A stretch of DNA of 64,000 nucleotides from contig NC_090011.1 of assembly GCF_036417845.1 (NCBI RefSeq), positions 1,054,001-1,118,000 of the forward strand, written 5' to 3'. The translations under genes and the position numbers were made by a program. A model generated the notes under the pieces. It saw only the letters and a list, made by a program, of their open reading frames with translations. It was not told the origin of the DNA and ran no database searches. The DNA comes from Apteryx mantelli (lineage: Eukaryota; Chordata; Aves; Apterygiformes; Apterygidae). This document shows positions 12,201 to 24,250 of this stretch, one piece after another (within the stretch, counting starts at the first letter, position 1; every line of letters starts with the position of its first letter).

Positions 12201-15200
12201 CAACGGAAGGCCTGCAAAAGTCAGGCTCAGATGTTGAAGTTGAAGGAGAAGCAGGCCAGTCATGCTGTTGCCCTGCCCTCCTGCACCACAAAGGAGCAGA
12301 ATGGTCCTCACATGCTGTAGCAGTGCAGGATGTCACACTGCCCAGGTTGAGAGGGAATACCTTGGATTGAGGGCAATCTCATCCTCCTGATGAGCTAAGG
12401 AGAACCATTCTCCTGTCGTTGCTCGTTCAAGTGGCACGGCTGGAGGTGAACATCAATCACCTCCTCAGGGAATGCTTGCCAATGACCATGCCCTGTCCTT
12501 GGCATTAGGGTCCCTCCTGTGGCCATCAAAAAGGTGGGCTGCAAACCAGGTGGCTGTGGCTAAGGCCTTACCATAGCGCTTGGGCTTTCTTTTTGCAGAC
12601 ACCAGCCAAAACAAGGCACAATCCACAGCCAAACAGGGAGGGGGGGAGTCGCCAGAGGCAGCTCAGGGACACCACTCAGAGGACATTGCATGGGAAGGAG
12701 GGCGAGATGTCAGGCATAAAGCAGAACATTCCATCCTGCAAGGAGGAAGGGTGGACTCACATGAGAGAGCCCTGAGTCTCCACTCACAGCAGACCAACAG
12801 GGAAAGAAGACCAGAAAGACAGGGAAGAGGTAAGTAATGGTGACAGTAGGTCTGTCAGCAATGTCTGTCATTCTCCTCAGCTGGCTGTATACCACAGCCT
12901 TGAAAAAAGGTATTCCTGGAGCAGGTCCTTGCTTGAGCAAGGAGAAGAGCAGACCTTTTAGCAACAAGGCATCACAGGGAAAGCAACTAATAGTGACTTC
13001 ATTGGGAAGAAGGGAACTTCGTGAAAGCTTTCTTCACTCCTCCCCCATGAAGTTCAAAGTTCTCCCTTCTGCCTCCAATTGCCCTTTGCAACATGCTGCA
13101 GTAAGAGGAGGACCCACCTTTGGATGGGCTTGCAGGCTTTTCGTTAGTCTTGTGCATGACTGCCAAGGCTGCCCGCATGCTTCCGCCTTTGCTCACCAGA
13201 CAATGTTCACGCTCGTCCACCAGTCCCAAGCAGCAGGCATCCCTGCCACTTTATTTCCTGGTGCCCAGCAACACCTTCCTGACTCCCCTGTTGAGCTGTG
13301 CAATCACCAAGGAGCCCCTGGGGGGGTGGTGAGGGGGCAGATGTGGCGTGGCATGCTACTGGTAGTGATCTGTATACATAGCACTAATGTGAGAAGGGAG
13401 CTCACCTGAGACTTTCACCCTTTTTATCCTGAAGATGACAAAACAGGAGGAGGAGGACCACCACCCAAAGAGGGAGAGGGGATGCCTCTGAGCACAGGTG
13501 AGTGCTGGGAAGACCTCTGTTCAAAGGAGACATGGCTGGCAAGGCAAAGAAGTCAGATGACATGCTGTTTCCTCTAAGCAAATGTGGTGATAGAGAGCAA
13601 TAGGAAGCTTTCCCTGCAAGTTCAAAGTACAGAGAAAGCTTTGGAGAAACTGAAGGGGTCTCCCAGAGTGATTTGCAGCACCTGAGAAAGGGCATACCAC
13701 AGAAAGGAGGCCCTGGTCTGAGGAGAGCTTTGGAAGACGCTGACTGGCTAAAATCTGAAATATCAAACTCTTCTTGTCAGTGGTGAATGCTTAAAGCAGA
13801 AGAGGCAAAAAAGCAAATAGGTTCAGGAACCGAAATCAAAGCACAGTTGCTGTGCTAACGATCAGTAGGTTGTGGGGTTCTTTAGCATTTGGGGGGAAAT
13901 AAGGTTTATATGAGGGTAGTCTTTTCCTCTGCAGCACCATACATCTTCATGCATGGCCACATGTCCCCTCATAGGTCTACATGATCTTAAGTTACTGCAG
14001 GCCTTAAGCATTTAAAGCTATATCCTAACAAGAGTTCAGTGCGACTTAGGGTCTAAGTCTACATTTACAGACCATGAGCAATCCTTCATGCAGCTCCTAA
14101 GGAAGCCTGTGGGCACTCAAACACTTTAGGCACATTATTTTTTAAATGTTAGAGCTCCCAGGTCACTCAAAGTTATGTCTCTGAAAGCTCCTTGGAATTT
14201 TAAGGTTAAAAAAAAAAAAAAAAAGCCATGTGTCCCCGTGAGCTATTGGGGAAGGTAGGTTCATGCAGTGCTTTATAGGCTTTCAGCATGAAATGTTCCC
14301 AGTACCTCAGGCACACTTAGTTTATCATGTAATTCCCTAATTCCCTGTGTATCCAGCAAGCAGATAGAAACACATACATTCCTCCTATTCATATTTTCTC
14401 TTTTCCTTTTTCAGCCTCACAGAAGAGCATGGCTTTCAAATGTAAGTCTATGACCATTTCACAAGGAGGGGGAAGAGGATGGGGAGGAAAAAGAAAAGCA
14501 GAGGTAACAGCCAGAAAAGCCATTGCAGTGACAGAAAAAGGGATGACTCAGAACCCATTCACCAGCTGAAAAGAAACAAATGCTTTAGCATGATTTCACT
14601 GCAAACAGAGAGAGTGAATTTTAGCCTGGGTCCTTTCATATGGGATGCCACAATGAGACTTGTAGAAGCATGCTGTCTGCTAGAATGCTTCTCTGCCTCT
14701 CTGTGTGCCTGCCTCTCTACCCTTCCAAGTGTTCCTTGTAAGACTGACAGGAGTAGTCACCTGGAAAGAAGAGGAGGACTGTATTCGTGCCTGGATGTGG
14801 GCAAAGGCTGAAGCATGACGTTGGCTTTGCGTCTTCTGGCATCAGACCGTTCCAGAGACATTCAGGCTTTATTAGTTCTGCTGCTAAGGGACACATGCTT
14901 TTGGCTGTCTGTTTCACTTGTGCTGCCTCTCCTTCATCTCCTTTTCCTTTTCCTCCTGCTTTCTTTGCATCAGCTTAACAACAGCTCTTTGCCTCTTCCT
15001 GTTGATTACTCGGGGGTCAGCTCTTCAGGTTCTCCTAGTTTTTAATGCCAGCAAACCACCAGTGTTAGCTCATGTCCAGAGGGATATGAGAGTGTCAGGG
15101 GAGATGGGAGACAACAGCATGCAAAACACCTCAGCTCTCTGATGAAGCTGCAAGGTCACAGATATCATATCCAGCAGGGGAACACTGTCTATAGCTCCTA

Positions 15201-18200
15201 CTGTTGTGGGTCAGATCAAAGGTCTGGCTACAGAATAGTACCTTAGGTGCTAAGGAAACCTTTCCCAGGTCTGTAGAACACGCTGGATGGAGATGGGCGA
15301 ACAGGGAGCCTAAACACAGCGAAGTATCAAAGGTGACAGACCGAGAAAAGCTTTTACCAAGGGATCCAGAGGGGAAAATCTAGGTTTGCACTATTCAGTT
15401 AGAGATACAGGGACTCACACTTTTTTAACATGTTCTTTTCAAGTCTTTGGAGGTGTTCCTTTCCATGAATGGGAAAAAAATTGTGCCATGATTGCTGGAG
15501 GAATTGCTGCTATTTCCTGTGTCACATCGTTTCTCCTTTGGAAACGTGCAGGTGAGGCTCTCTGCAATTAAAAGGCCTCCTTTCCCCAAGCAAAGAAAAT
15601 TGTTTTTCTCAAAGAGACTATTCATCCAAACACGGAAAAGAAAGACCCAGCCAAAAAAATTTTGGAGCAAAGGGCTTCTACACAGGTCCCAGGAACATGT
15701 TGTCCTGAGGGTCATTAAAGCAGATGCCGTTCTTCAGGCAACCCATCTGAGGCTTAAATCTGTGCATGCAATCCATCCCCAGGCAGGCTGTGAGCACACT
15801 TCTCCTTTGTTTTGCCAAAGCTACGTCCAAAGATGCGGGGCTTCTTGAGGCAGGCAAGGAACCCCTTGTTGTGAGCAGGAGTGCAGCTGCTGCCCCTGTG
15901 CAGGCTGCCCAACGGAGGTTTTCCTCTTAAGCTGCAGACTGCCCGGCAGGCTTGCCTGAGGAACAGGAGCATGTGGGAGGCAGGCAGAGAGGGATGGAAG
16001 GCAGAACTGGAATGAAGGGTGAGTGAAGGAAGGAAGAAGGTGAGGAGAGCAGGAAGCGATAAGCAGGGCCAGAAGGAGGGAAGGAAGCCACTAAGGCTGA
16101 GTAGAAGGGAAGGGAAGGGTGGACGTGTGGCAGGGCATCAGGGCTTGGGGAAGGACTTGCAGAAGGCAGGCTGGAGGGAGGGAAGGAAGGGTGGAAGGAA
16201 GGAAGGCAGGAAGGAAGGGCTGCCAGAAGGCTTTGGCTGACTTGAGGGAAGGGAGGAGCCAGAGGCTAGGAGGGGGAAGGAGGGGAATGAGAGAAGGGAG
16301 ACAAATAGCATGGGAAGAGGAAGGAAGGAAGGAAAGGAAGGAAGGATTTAAAGAAGGTTTTGGCTGGACTGAGGGAAGGCAGGAGAAGAGGATAGATGGG
16401 GTCAAAACGGGAATGACAGAGAGAAGAAACTAAGAGCAGGAGCCAGCCCTTTGCCCTGCCAGCCACGAAGGAAGCCTGCTGCTTGCCTCCCAAGGTCTCC
16501 CTTGCCCTCCTGTCCTCTGCTTCAACACAAGGAGCAGGCAGCCGGAAAGGAGGAGGGAAGGAAGTGTATGAGGTGGACTGTCAGGGCAGGGCAGGGCAGG
16601 GCTGATGGGTGGAAATGAGGAAGGTAGGATGGAGGGAAGCCATTAAGGTGGTGGATGAATGGAAGGGAGGATGGTAGGAGGGAAGGGAGGTAAGTGGGAT
16701 GGAAGGGAGGGGAGAAGGAAGAGGGGTGGGAGGAATGAAGGGAAAGAAGGAGGAGAAAGGTGCATCAGCCTTGAAGGAAGGGAGGAATAGAGGATGGGAG
16801 TGGGAAGCCCAGATATGAGAGAATGGAGGAAGGGAGGGCGGTAGGCATATGAAGTTTCCTGTGAAGAAAAGGGAGCCCGTGTAAGCTCTCTTTGGCCTGG
16901 GTGGCTCTCCACAGTGGTGTCCTTTGCTTGGCTGTATGACCCCAGCCGCCAAGGGATTTCCCAGGGCAGGCCTTCGTGTCAGCACAGTCCTAGACTAGTT
17001 GACGGAAGCGGTTGTCTTCTCAGGGCAATCAAAACCTTGCCACCATGCCCATTGCAGGAATTCATGCAATCCATCTCCAGGCAGGCTGTGAGCAGACTTC
17101 TCCTTTGTTTTTCAGGGCAAGTTGAAGAGAAGCTAGGTGAGTGCTTTCTGGCGTGAGAGAGGCTCCTTGTGCCTGGAAGAAAAGAAGATGGGAATGGGGC
17201 ACGCTCTGTGTCCGTGGACAGAGCCCTTAACTCTGTCATGCAGGAAGAGAGCCTGCTGCTTGCCTCCAAACATGTCCCTTGCCCTCCTGCCCTCTGCTGC
17301 CGCGGCAGCCCTGGCAAGGTGGACTGAGCAGGCAGCAGGGGCTGGAAGCCATAAGAGCTGATATTCTTCAGAAGGCTCTCTTGCCAGAAGACTCACACCT
17401 CTCTCTCTCTCTCTCCTTTCCACTTCCCTTTGCCTTTTACAGACCAACTGCTGAAAGAAAACAGTAAGTGACCTTTGCTTTCTGGTACTTCTTTGGCAAC
17501 CGTGACCTGCTGAGACCTCCTTGGGGCACCTGCTCATCTCAGGAAAGCCGCCTGGCCTCCCCCAGTTGTGCAGGGACACATCATGCTGTGATCATCAAGG
17601 CCCTGTAGAAAGGGAAGGCCAGGACGTCAAAGGATCTGCTTGGGCCCAAGGCTGAGAGGTTGCTCCTAGGGTCCCCAGCGTGGACCAGGAAGAGAGCTGC
17701 AAGAAGGGGAAGGGAGAAGTCAGCAAACGCCTGGGTGGGGAGCCGTGGCGGGGTGTGAGCGCAGCGCCTTGTCTTTGCTAAGTGCCTTTTGCCTTCCTTT
17801 TGTAGCTCAGGTGAAAGAAGAAAAGGGTAAGTGGTCTGTGCTGCCTGGGACGTGGTGCTTGTGGAGAGGTCCCGTGGCAAGAGGGAGGTGCTGGTGTCCA
17901 AAGCCCTGGGACTTCTTGGGGCAGGCAAGGAGCCCCTTGTTGTGAGCAGGAGCGCAGCTGCTGCCCCTGTGCAGGCTGCCCAGCGGAGGTCTTCATCTTC
18001 ATCTGGAGCCTGCCCGGCAGGCTTGCCTGAGGAACAGGAGCATGTGGAAGGGAGGTAGAGAGGGCCGGAAGGCAGAACTGGAATGAGGGGTGAGCGAAGG
18101 AAGGAAGGAAGGTGAGCAGAGCAGAGCAGAGCAGAGGAGGAAGCGATAAGCAGGGCAAGAAGGAGGGAAGGAAGCCATTAAGGCTGAGTGGAAGGGAAGG

Positions 18201-21200
18201 GAAGGGTGGAGGTGTGGCAGGGCATCAGGGCTTGGGGAAGGACTTGCAGAAGGCAGGCTGGAGGGAGGGAGGGAAGGAAGGGTGGAAGGAAGTGTGGAAG
18301 GAAAGGACGAAGGAAGAATGAAAGGAAGGAAGGAAGGAAGCAAGCAAGCTAGGAAAGACATGAAGGAAGGAGGGATTTGAAAAGGTTTTGTATGGATTGA
18401 AGGAAGGCAGGAGAAGAGGCTAGAAGGGGTCAAGACGGCAATGAGAGACAGGAGAAACTGAGAACGGGAGCACTCTGAATTCTCCTGTGAACACCACTGA
18501 GCTCGTGTGGGCTCTCTGCCTCAGGTAGGGCATGCACAGCGCTGGCCTTTGTTTAGCTGTGTGAGCCCAGGTGCCAAGCGTCTTCCCAGGGCAGGGCTGC
18601 ACAGCAGCACAGTGCTGGACTAGTTGCCGAAGGCTGCCGCCTTCTCCCGAGAATCATAACCCAACCAGGGTACTCGCCCAGCGCTGTGTGCAATGCCTCC
18701 CCCTGCAGTTTGTAACAACAGCCCTTCTGCTTTCTTTTGCAGGGCAACTGCAAGCACAGCTAGGTGAGTGCTTCCTGGCGTGTGAGAGAGGCTCCTTGTT
18801 GCTGGCGGGGAAGGTGGGGAATGGGGAGCGCTGTGTGTCCGTGGGGCCAGCCCTTCACCCGGGCGGCCAGGAAGGAAGCCTGCTGCTTGCCTCCCAAGGT
18901 GTCCCTTGCCCTCCTGCCCTCTGCTGCCGCGGCACTTCTGGCAAGGTGGACTGAGCAGGCAGCAGGGGCTGGAAGCCATAAGAGCTGACATTCTTCAGAA
19001 GGCTCTCTTGCCAAAAGACTCACACCTCTCTCTCTCCTTTCCACTTCCCTTTGCCTTTTACAGAGCAACTGCAGAAAGAACACAGTAAGTGGCCTTTCCT
19101 TTCTGATACTTCTTTGGTGACCATGAACTGCTGGGATGTCTTGGGGCACCTGCTGAGCTCAGGAAAGCCTCCTGGCCTCACCCAGTTGTGCAGGGACACA
19201 TCACGCTGTGATCATCAAGGCCCTGTAGAAAGGGAAGGCCATTACGTCAAAGGATCTGCTTGGGCCCGAGGCTGAGAGGTTGCTCCTGGAGTGCCCGGGG
19301 TGCAGAACGTGGACCGGGAAGAGAGCTGCAATGAGGGGAAGGGAGAAGTCAGCAAACGCCTGTGTGGGGAGCCGTGGTGGGCTCTGAGGCGCAGTGGGCT
19401 GTCTTTGCTAATTGCCTTTTCCCTTCCTTTTGTAGCTCAGGTGAAAGAAGAAAAAGGTAAGTGGTCTGCGCTGCCTGGGACATGGGCCTTGTGGAGAGGT
19501 CGCGTGGCGAGAGGGAGGTGCTGGCGTCCAAAGCCGCGGGGCTTCTTGGGGCAGGCAAGGAGCCCCTTGTTGTGGGCAGGAGTGGAGCTGCTGCCCCTGT
19601 GCAGGCTGCCCAGCAGAGGTCTTCCTCTTTAGCTGCAGCCTGCCCGGCAGGCTTGCCTGAGGAACAGGAGCATGTGGGCGGCAGGCAGAGAGGGCCAGAA
19701 GGCAGACCTGGAATGAGGTGCGAGCAAAGGAAGCAAGGAAGAAGGTGAGGAGAGCAGGAAGCGATAAGCAGGGCCAGAAGGAGGGAAGGAAGCCACTAAG
19801 GCTGAGTGGAAGAGAAGGGAAGGGTGGAGGTGTGGCAGGGCATGAGGGCATGAGGAAGGGCTTGCAGAAGGCAGGCTGGAGGGAGGGAAGGATGGTTGAT
19901 AGGACGGAAGGAAGGGTGGAAAGAAGAACAGAATGAAGAATGGAAGGAAGGAGGGAAGCAAGCAAGCAAGCAAGGAAGCTAGGAAAAAGCATGAAGGAAG
20001 GAAGGAAGGTTTTAAAAAGGTTTTGTATGGATTGAGGGAAGGAGGGAGAAGGGGATTAGACGGGCTAAAGATGGGAATGACAGAGAGGAGAAACTGAGAG
20101 CAGGAGCACTCTGAATGCTCCTGTGAGCACCCTTGAGCTCGTGTGGGCTCTCTGCCTCAGCTAGGGCATGCACAGCGGTGGCCTTTGTTTAGGTGTGTGA
20201 GCCCAGGTGCCAGGGGTCTTCCCCGGCCAGGGCTGCACAGCAGCACAGTGCTGGACTAGTTGCCGAAGGCTGCCGCCTTCTCCTGAGAATCATAACCCTA
20301 CCAGGGTACTCCTGAGCGCTTTGTGCAATCCCTCCCCCAGCAGTTTGTAATGGCCCTTCTGCTTTCTTTTGCAGGGCAACTGCAAGGACAGCTAGGTGAG
20401 TGCTTCCTCGCGTGTGAGAGAGGCTCCTTGTTGCTGGAGGGGAAGGTGGGAATGGGGAGCACTGTGTGTCCGTGGGGCCAGCCCTTGGCCCTGCCAGCCA
20501 CGAAGGAAGCCTGCTGCTTGCCTCCCAAGCTGTCCCTTGCCCGCCTGCCCTCCGCTGCCGCGATGGTCCTTGCGGGCTGGCGTGAGCAGGCAGCAGGAAA
20601 GGAGGAGGGAAGGAAGTGTATGAGGTGGACTGTCAGGGCAGGGCAGGGCAGGGCTGAAGGGTGGAAATGAGGAAGGTAGGATGGAGGGAAGCCATTAAGG
20701 TGGTGGATGAATGGAAGGGAGGAAGGAAAGAAGAAATAAAGGATGCAGGAATGAAAGGGGGAGGGAGTTAAGAAAGGAGGGGAAAGGTCAAAGCGGCTTG
20801 AAGGAAGGGAGAAAGAGAAGATGGAAGTGAGAAAGCCTAGGAATGAAAGAAGGGAGGCAAGGAGGACGACAGGAATATAAACATTCCTGTGAAGAAAAGT
20901 CAGCCCGTGTGAACTCTCTTTGGCTCGGGTGGGGATCCACACACTGTTGTTTGTGTCTCTGTGTGACCCCAACTGCCAAAGGCTTTTACAGAATCACAGA
21001 ATCGCTGAGGTTGGAAGGGACCTCTGGAGATCATCTAGTCCAACCCCCCTGCTCAAGCAGGGTCACCTAGAGCACATTGCACAGGATTGCATCCAGGCGC
21101 GTTTTGAATATCTCCAGAGAAGGAGACTCCACCACCTCTCTGGGCAACCTGTGCCAGTGCTCTGTCACCCTCACAGTGAAAAAGTTTTTCCTCATGTTCA

Positions 21201-24193
21201 GATGGAAGTGTCTGTGTTTCAGTTTGTTCCCGTTGCCTCGCGTCCTGTCGCTCGGCACCACTGAGAAGAGTCTGGTCCCATCCTCTCGACACCCTCCCTT
21301 CAGATACTTGTACACGTTGATAAGATCTCCTCTCAGCCTTCTCTTCTCCAAGCTAAACAGGCCAAGCTCTCTCAGCCTTTCCTCATAAGAGAGATGCTCC
21401 AGTCCCCTAATCATCTTTGTGGCCCTCCGGTGCACTTGCTCCAGTAGTGCCACATCTCTCTTGTACTGGGGAGCCCAGAACTGGACGCAGTACTCCAGAC
21501 GTGGCCTCACCTGGGCTGAGGGGAGGGGGAGGATCACCTCCCTCGACCTGCTGGCAACACTCTTCCTGATGCACGCCAGCATACCATTGGCCTTCTTGGC
21601 CACAAGGGCACATTGCTTCCTCATGCTTAACTTGGTGTCCACCAGCACTCCCAGGCCCTTCTCAGCAGAGCTGCTTTCCAGCAGCTCAACCCCCAACCTG
21701 TACTGGTGACTGGCGTGATTCCTCCCCAGGTGCAGGACCCTGCACTTGCCTTTGTTGAACTTCATGAGGTTCCTCTCCGCCCACCTCTCCAGCCTGTCCA
21801 AGTCTCTTTGAATGGCAGCACAGCCCTCTGGTGTATCAGCCACTCCTCCCAGTTTGGTATCGTCAGCAAACTTGCTGAGGGTGCACTCTGTCCCTTCATC
21901 CAGATCATTGATGAAGAAGTTGAACAAGACTGGACCCAGTACTGACCCCTGGGGGACACCGCTAGCTACAGGCCTCCACCTAGACTCTGTGCCACTGATC
22001 ACAACTCTCTGAGCTCTGCCATTCAGCCAGTTCTCAAGCCACCAATTCACTGTCCACTCATCTAACCCACACTTCCTGAGCTTGTCTATGAGGATGCTAT
22101 GGGAGACAGTGTCAAAAGCCTTGCTGAAGTCTAGGTAGACAACATCCACTGCTCTCCCTTCATCTACCCAGCCAGTCATTCCATCATAGGAGACTATCAG
22201 ATTGGTTAAGCATGATTTCCCGATGGTGAAGCCATGCTGACTACTCCTGATCACCTTCTTTTCCTCCACATGCTTGGAGATGGCTTCCAGGATGAGCTGC
22301 TCCATCACCTTTGCAGGGATGGAGGTGAGGCTGACTGGCCTGTAGTTCCCTGGGTCCTCCTTCTTGCCCTTTTTGAAGACTGGCGTGACATTGGCTTTCT
22401 TCCAGTCCTCAGGCACCTCTCCTGTCCTCCATGACCTTTCAAGGATGATGGAGAGTGGCTTAGCAATAATGTCCGCCAGCTCCCTCAGCACTTGTGGGTG
22501 CATCCCATCGGGGCCCATGGATTTGTGGGTGTCAAGTTTGCTTAAATGATCTCTAACCCACTCCTCCTCCACCAAGGGAAAGTCTTCCTTCCTCCAGACT
22601 TTCTCTCTTGCCTCCAGGGTCTGGGGTTCCTGAGGGCTGGCCTGAGCAGTAAAGACTGAAGCAAAGAAGGCATTCAGTAACTCTGCCTTCTCTGTATCCT
22701 TTGTCACCAGGGCACCCACCCCATTCAGCAAAGGGCCCACATTTTCCCTAGTCTTCCTCTTGCTGCTGATGTATTTGAAGAAGCCCTTCTTGCTGTCCTT
22801 GACATCTCTAGCCAGATTTAATTCCAAACGGGCCTTAGCCTTCCTTGTCGCATCCCTGCATACTCTGACAACGTTCCTATATTCCTCCCAAGTGGCCTGT
22901 CCCCCTTTCCACTTTCTGTAGACTTCCTTCTTCTGGTTGAGTTTTGCCAGGAGCTCCTTGCTCATCCATGCAGGTCTCCTGCCTCCTTTGCTTGACTTCC
23001 TACTCATAGGGATGCACCGCTCTTGAGCCTGGAGGAAGTGATGTTTGAATATCAGCCAGCTCTCTTGAACACCCCTTCCTTCTAGGGCCCTCACCCATGG
23101 GATTCCTCCAAGTAGGTCCCTGAAGAGGCCAAAGTTTGCTCTCCTGAAGTCCAGGGTTGCGATCCTACTTGGTGCCCTGCTGCCTCCTCGCAGGATCCTG
23201 AACTCCACCATCTCATGGTCACTGCAGCCAAGGCAGCCCCCGACCTTCACATCTTCCACCAGTCCTTCTTTGTTTGTTAGTACGAGGTCCAGCAGCACAC
23301 CTCTCCTTGTTGGCTCCTCCACCACCTGTGTCAAGAAGTTGTCACCAATGCTCTGCAGGAACCTCCAGGACTGTTTGAGCCTAGCTGTGTTGTCTCTCCA
23401 GCAGATATCGGGGTGGTTGAAATCCCCCATGAGAACCAGGGCCTGGGATCGTGAGGCTACTTCCAGCTGTCTGTAGAAGGCCTCATCGACTTCCTCTTCC
23501 TGATCAGGTGGCCTGTAGTAAACACCCACAACAGTGTCACCCATGCTAGCCTGCCCTTTAACACTTACCCAGAAGCTCTCAACTCACTCTTCGTCCACCC
23601 CTAGGCACAGCTCGATACATTCCAGTTGCTCTCTCACATAAAGAGCAACTCCACCACCTCGCTTTCCTGGCCTGCCTTTCCTAAAAAGCACATAGCCATC
23701 CATGACAGCACTCCAGTCATGCGAGCCATCCCACCATGTCTCTGTAAGCTCTTGGTCTCCGAGGCAGGTCTTGGTATCAGCACAGACTTGGCTTATAAGA
23801 CGGAGGCTGTTGTCTTCTCAGGGGATACAAATGCTTGGCAGAATGCTCCCTTCAGTGCTTCACACGATCCACACACCAGCACTTTGTAACCGCCCGTCTG
23901 CTTTCTTTTGCAGGGCAAACTAAAGGACAGCTAGGTGAGTGCTCACTGGCGTGTGAGAGAGGTTCCTTGTTGCTAAAGGGAAATATGGGAATGGGGCGCG
24001 CTCTGTGTCCGTGGCTCTAGCCCTTGGCTCTGAAACGCAGGAAGAGAGATGGCTGCTTGCCTCCAAACACGTCCCTTGCCCTCCTGCCCTCTGCTGCCAC
24101 GGCAGCCCTGGCAAGGTGGACTGAGCAGGGAGCAGGGGCTGGAAGCCATAAGAGCTGCAAGTCTTCAGAAGGCTCTCTCACCAAAACACTGAC

Positions 24194-24250
<57 letters not shown>

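Larger units (their letters stand above)
16957..20987 (+). repeat. Tandem heptad unit 1, about 4.03 kb
   Basis: Contains seven heptad exons (17116, 17441, 17806, 18743, 19064, 19436, 20375). From about 17,750 it is almost identical to unit 2 at an offset near 6,840; its first 0.8 kb is more diverged. It ends where the CR1 at 20,988 begins. Confidence 0.85.

Noticed and set aside
12837-13409. 190-codon + strand frame with a hydrophobic start
   Set aside because: It begins just after the donor of the exon at 12,599, so it is intronic under the phase-1 chain; no family resemblance.
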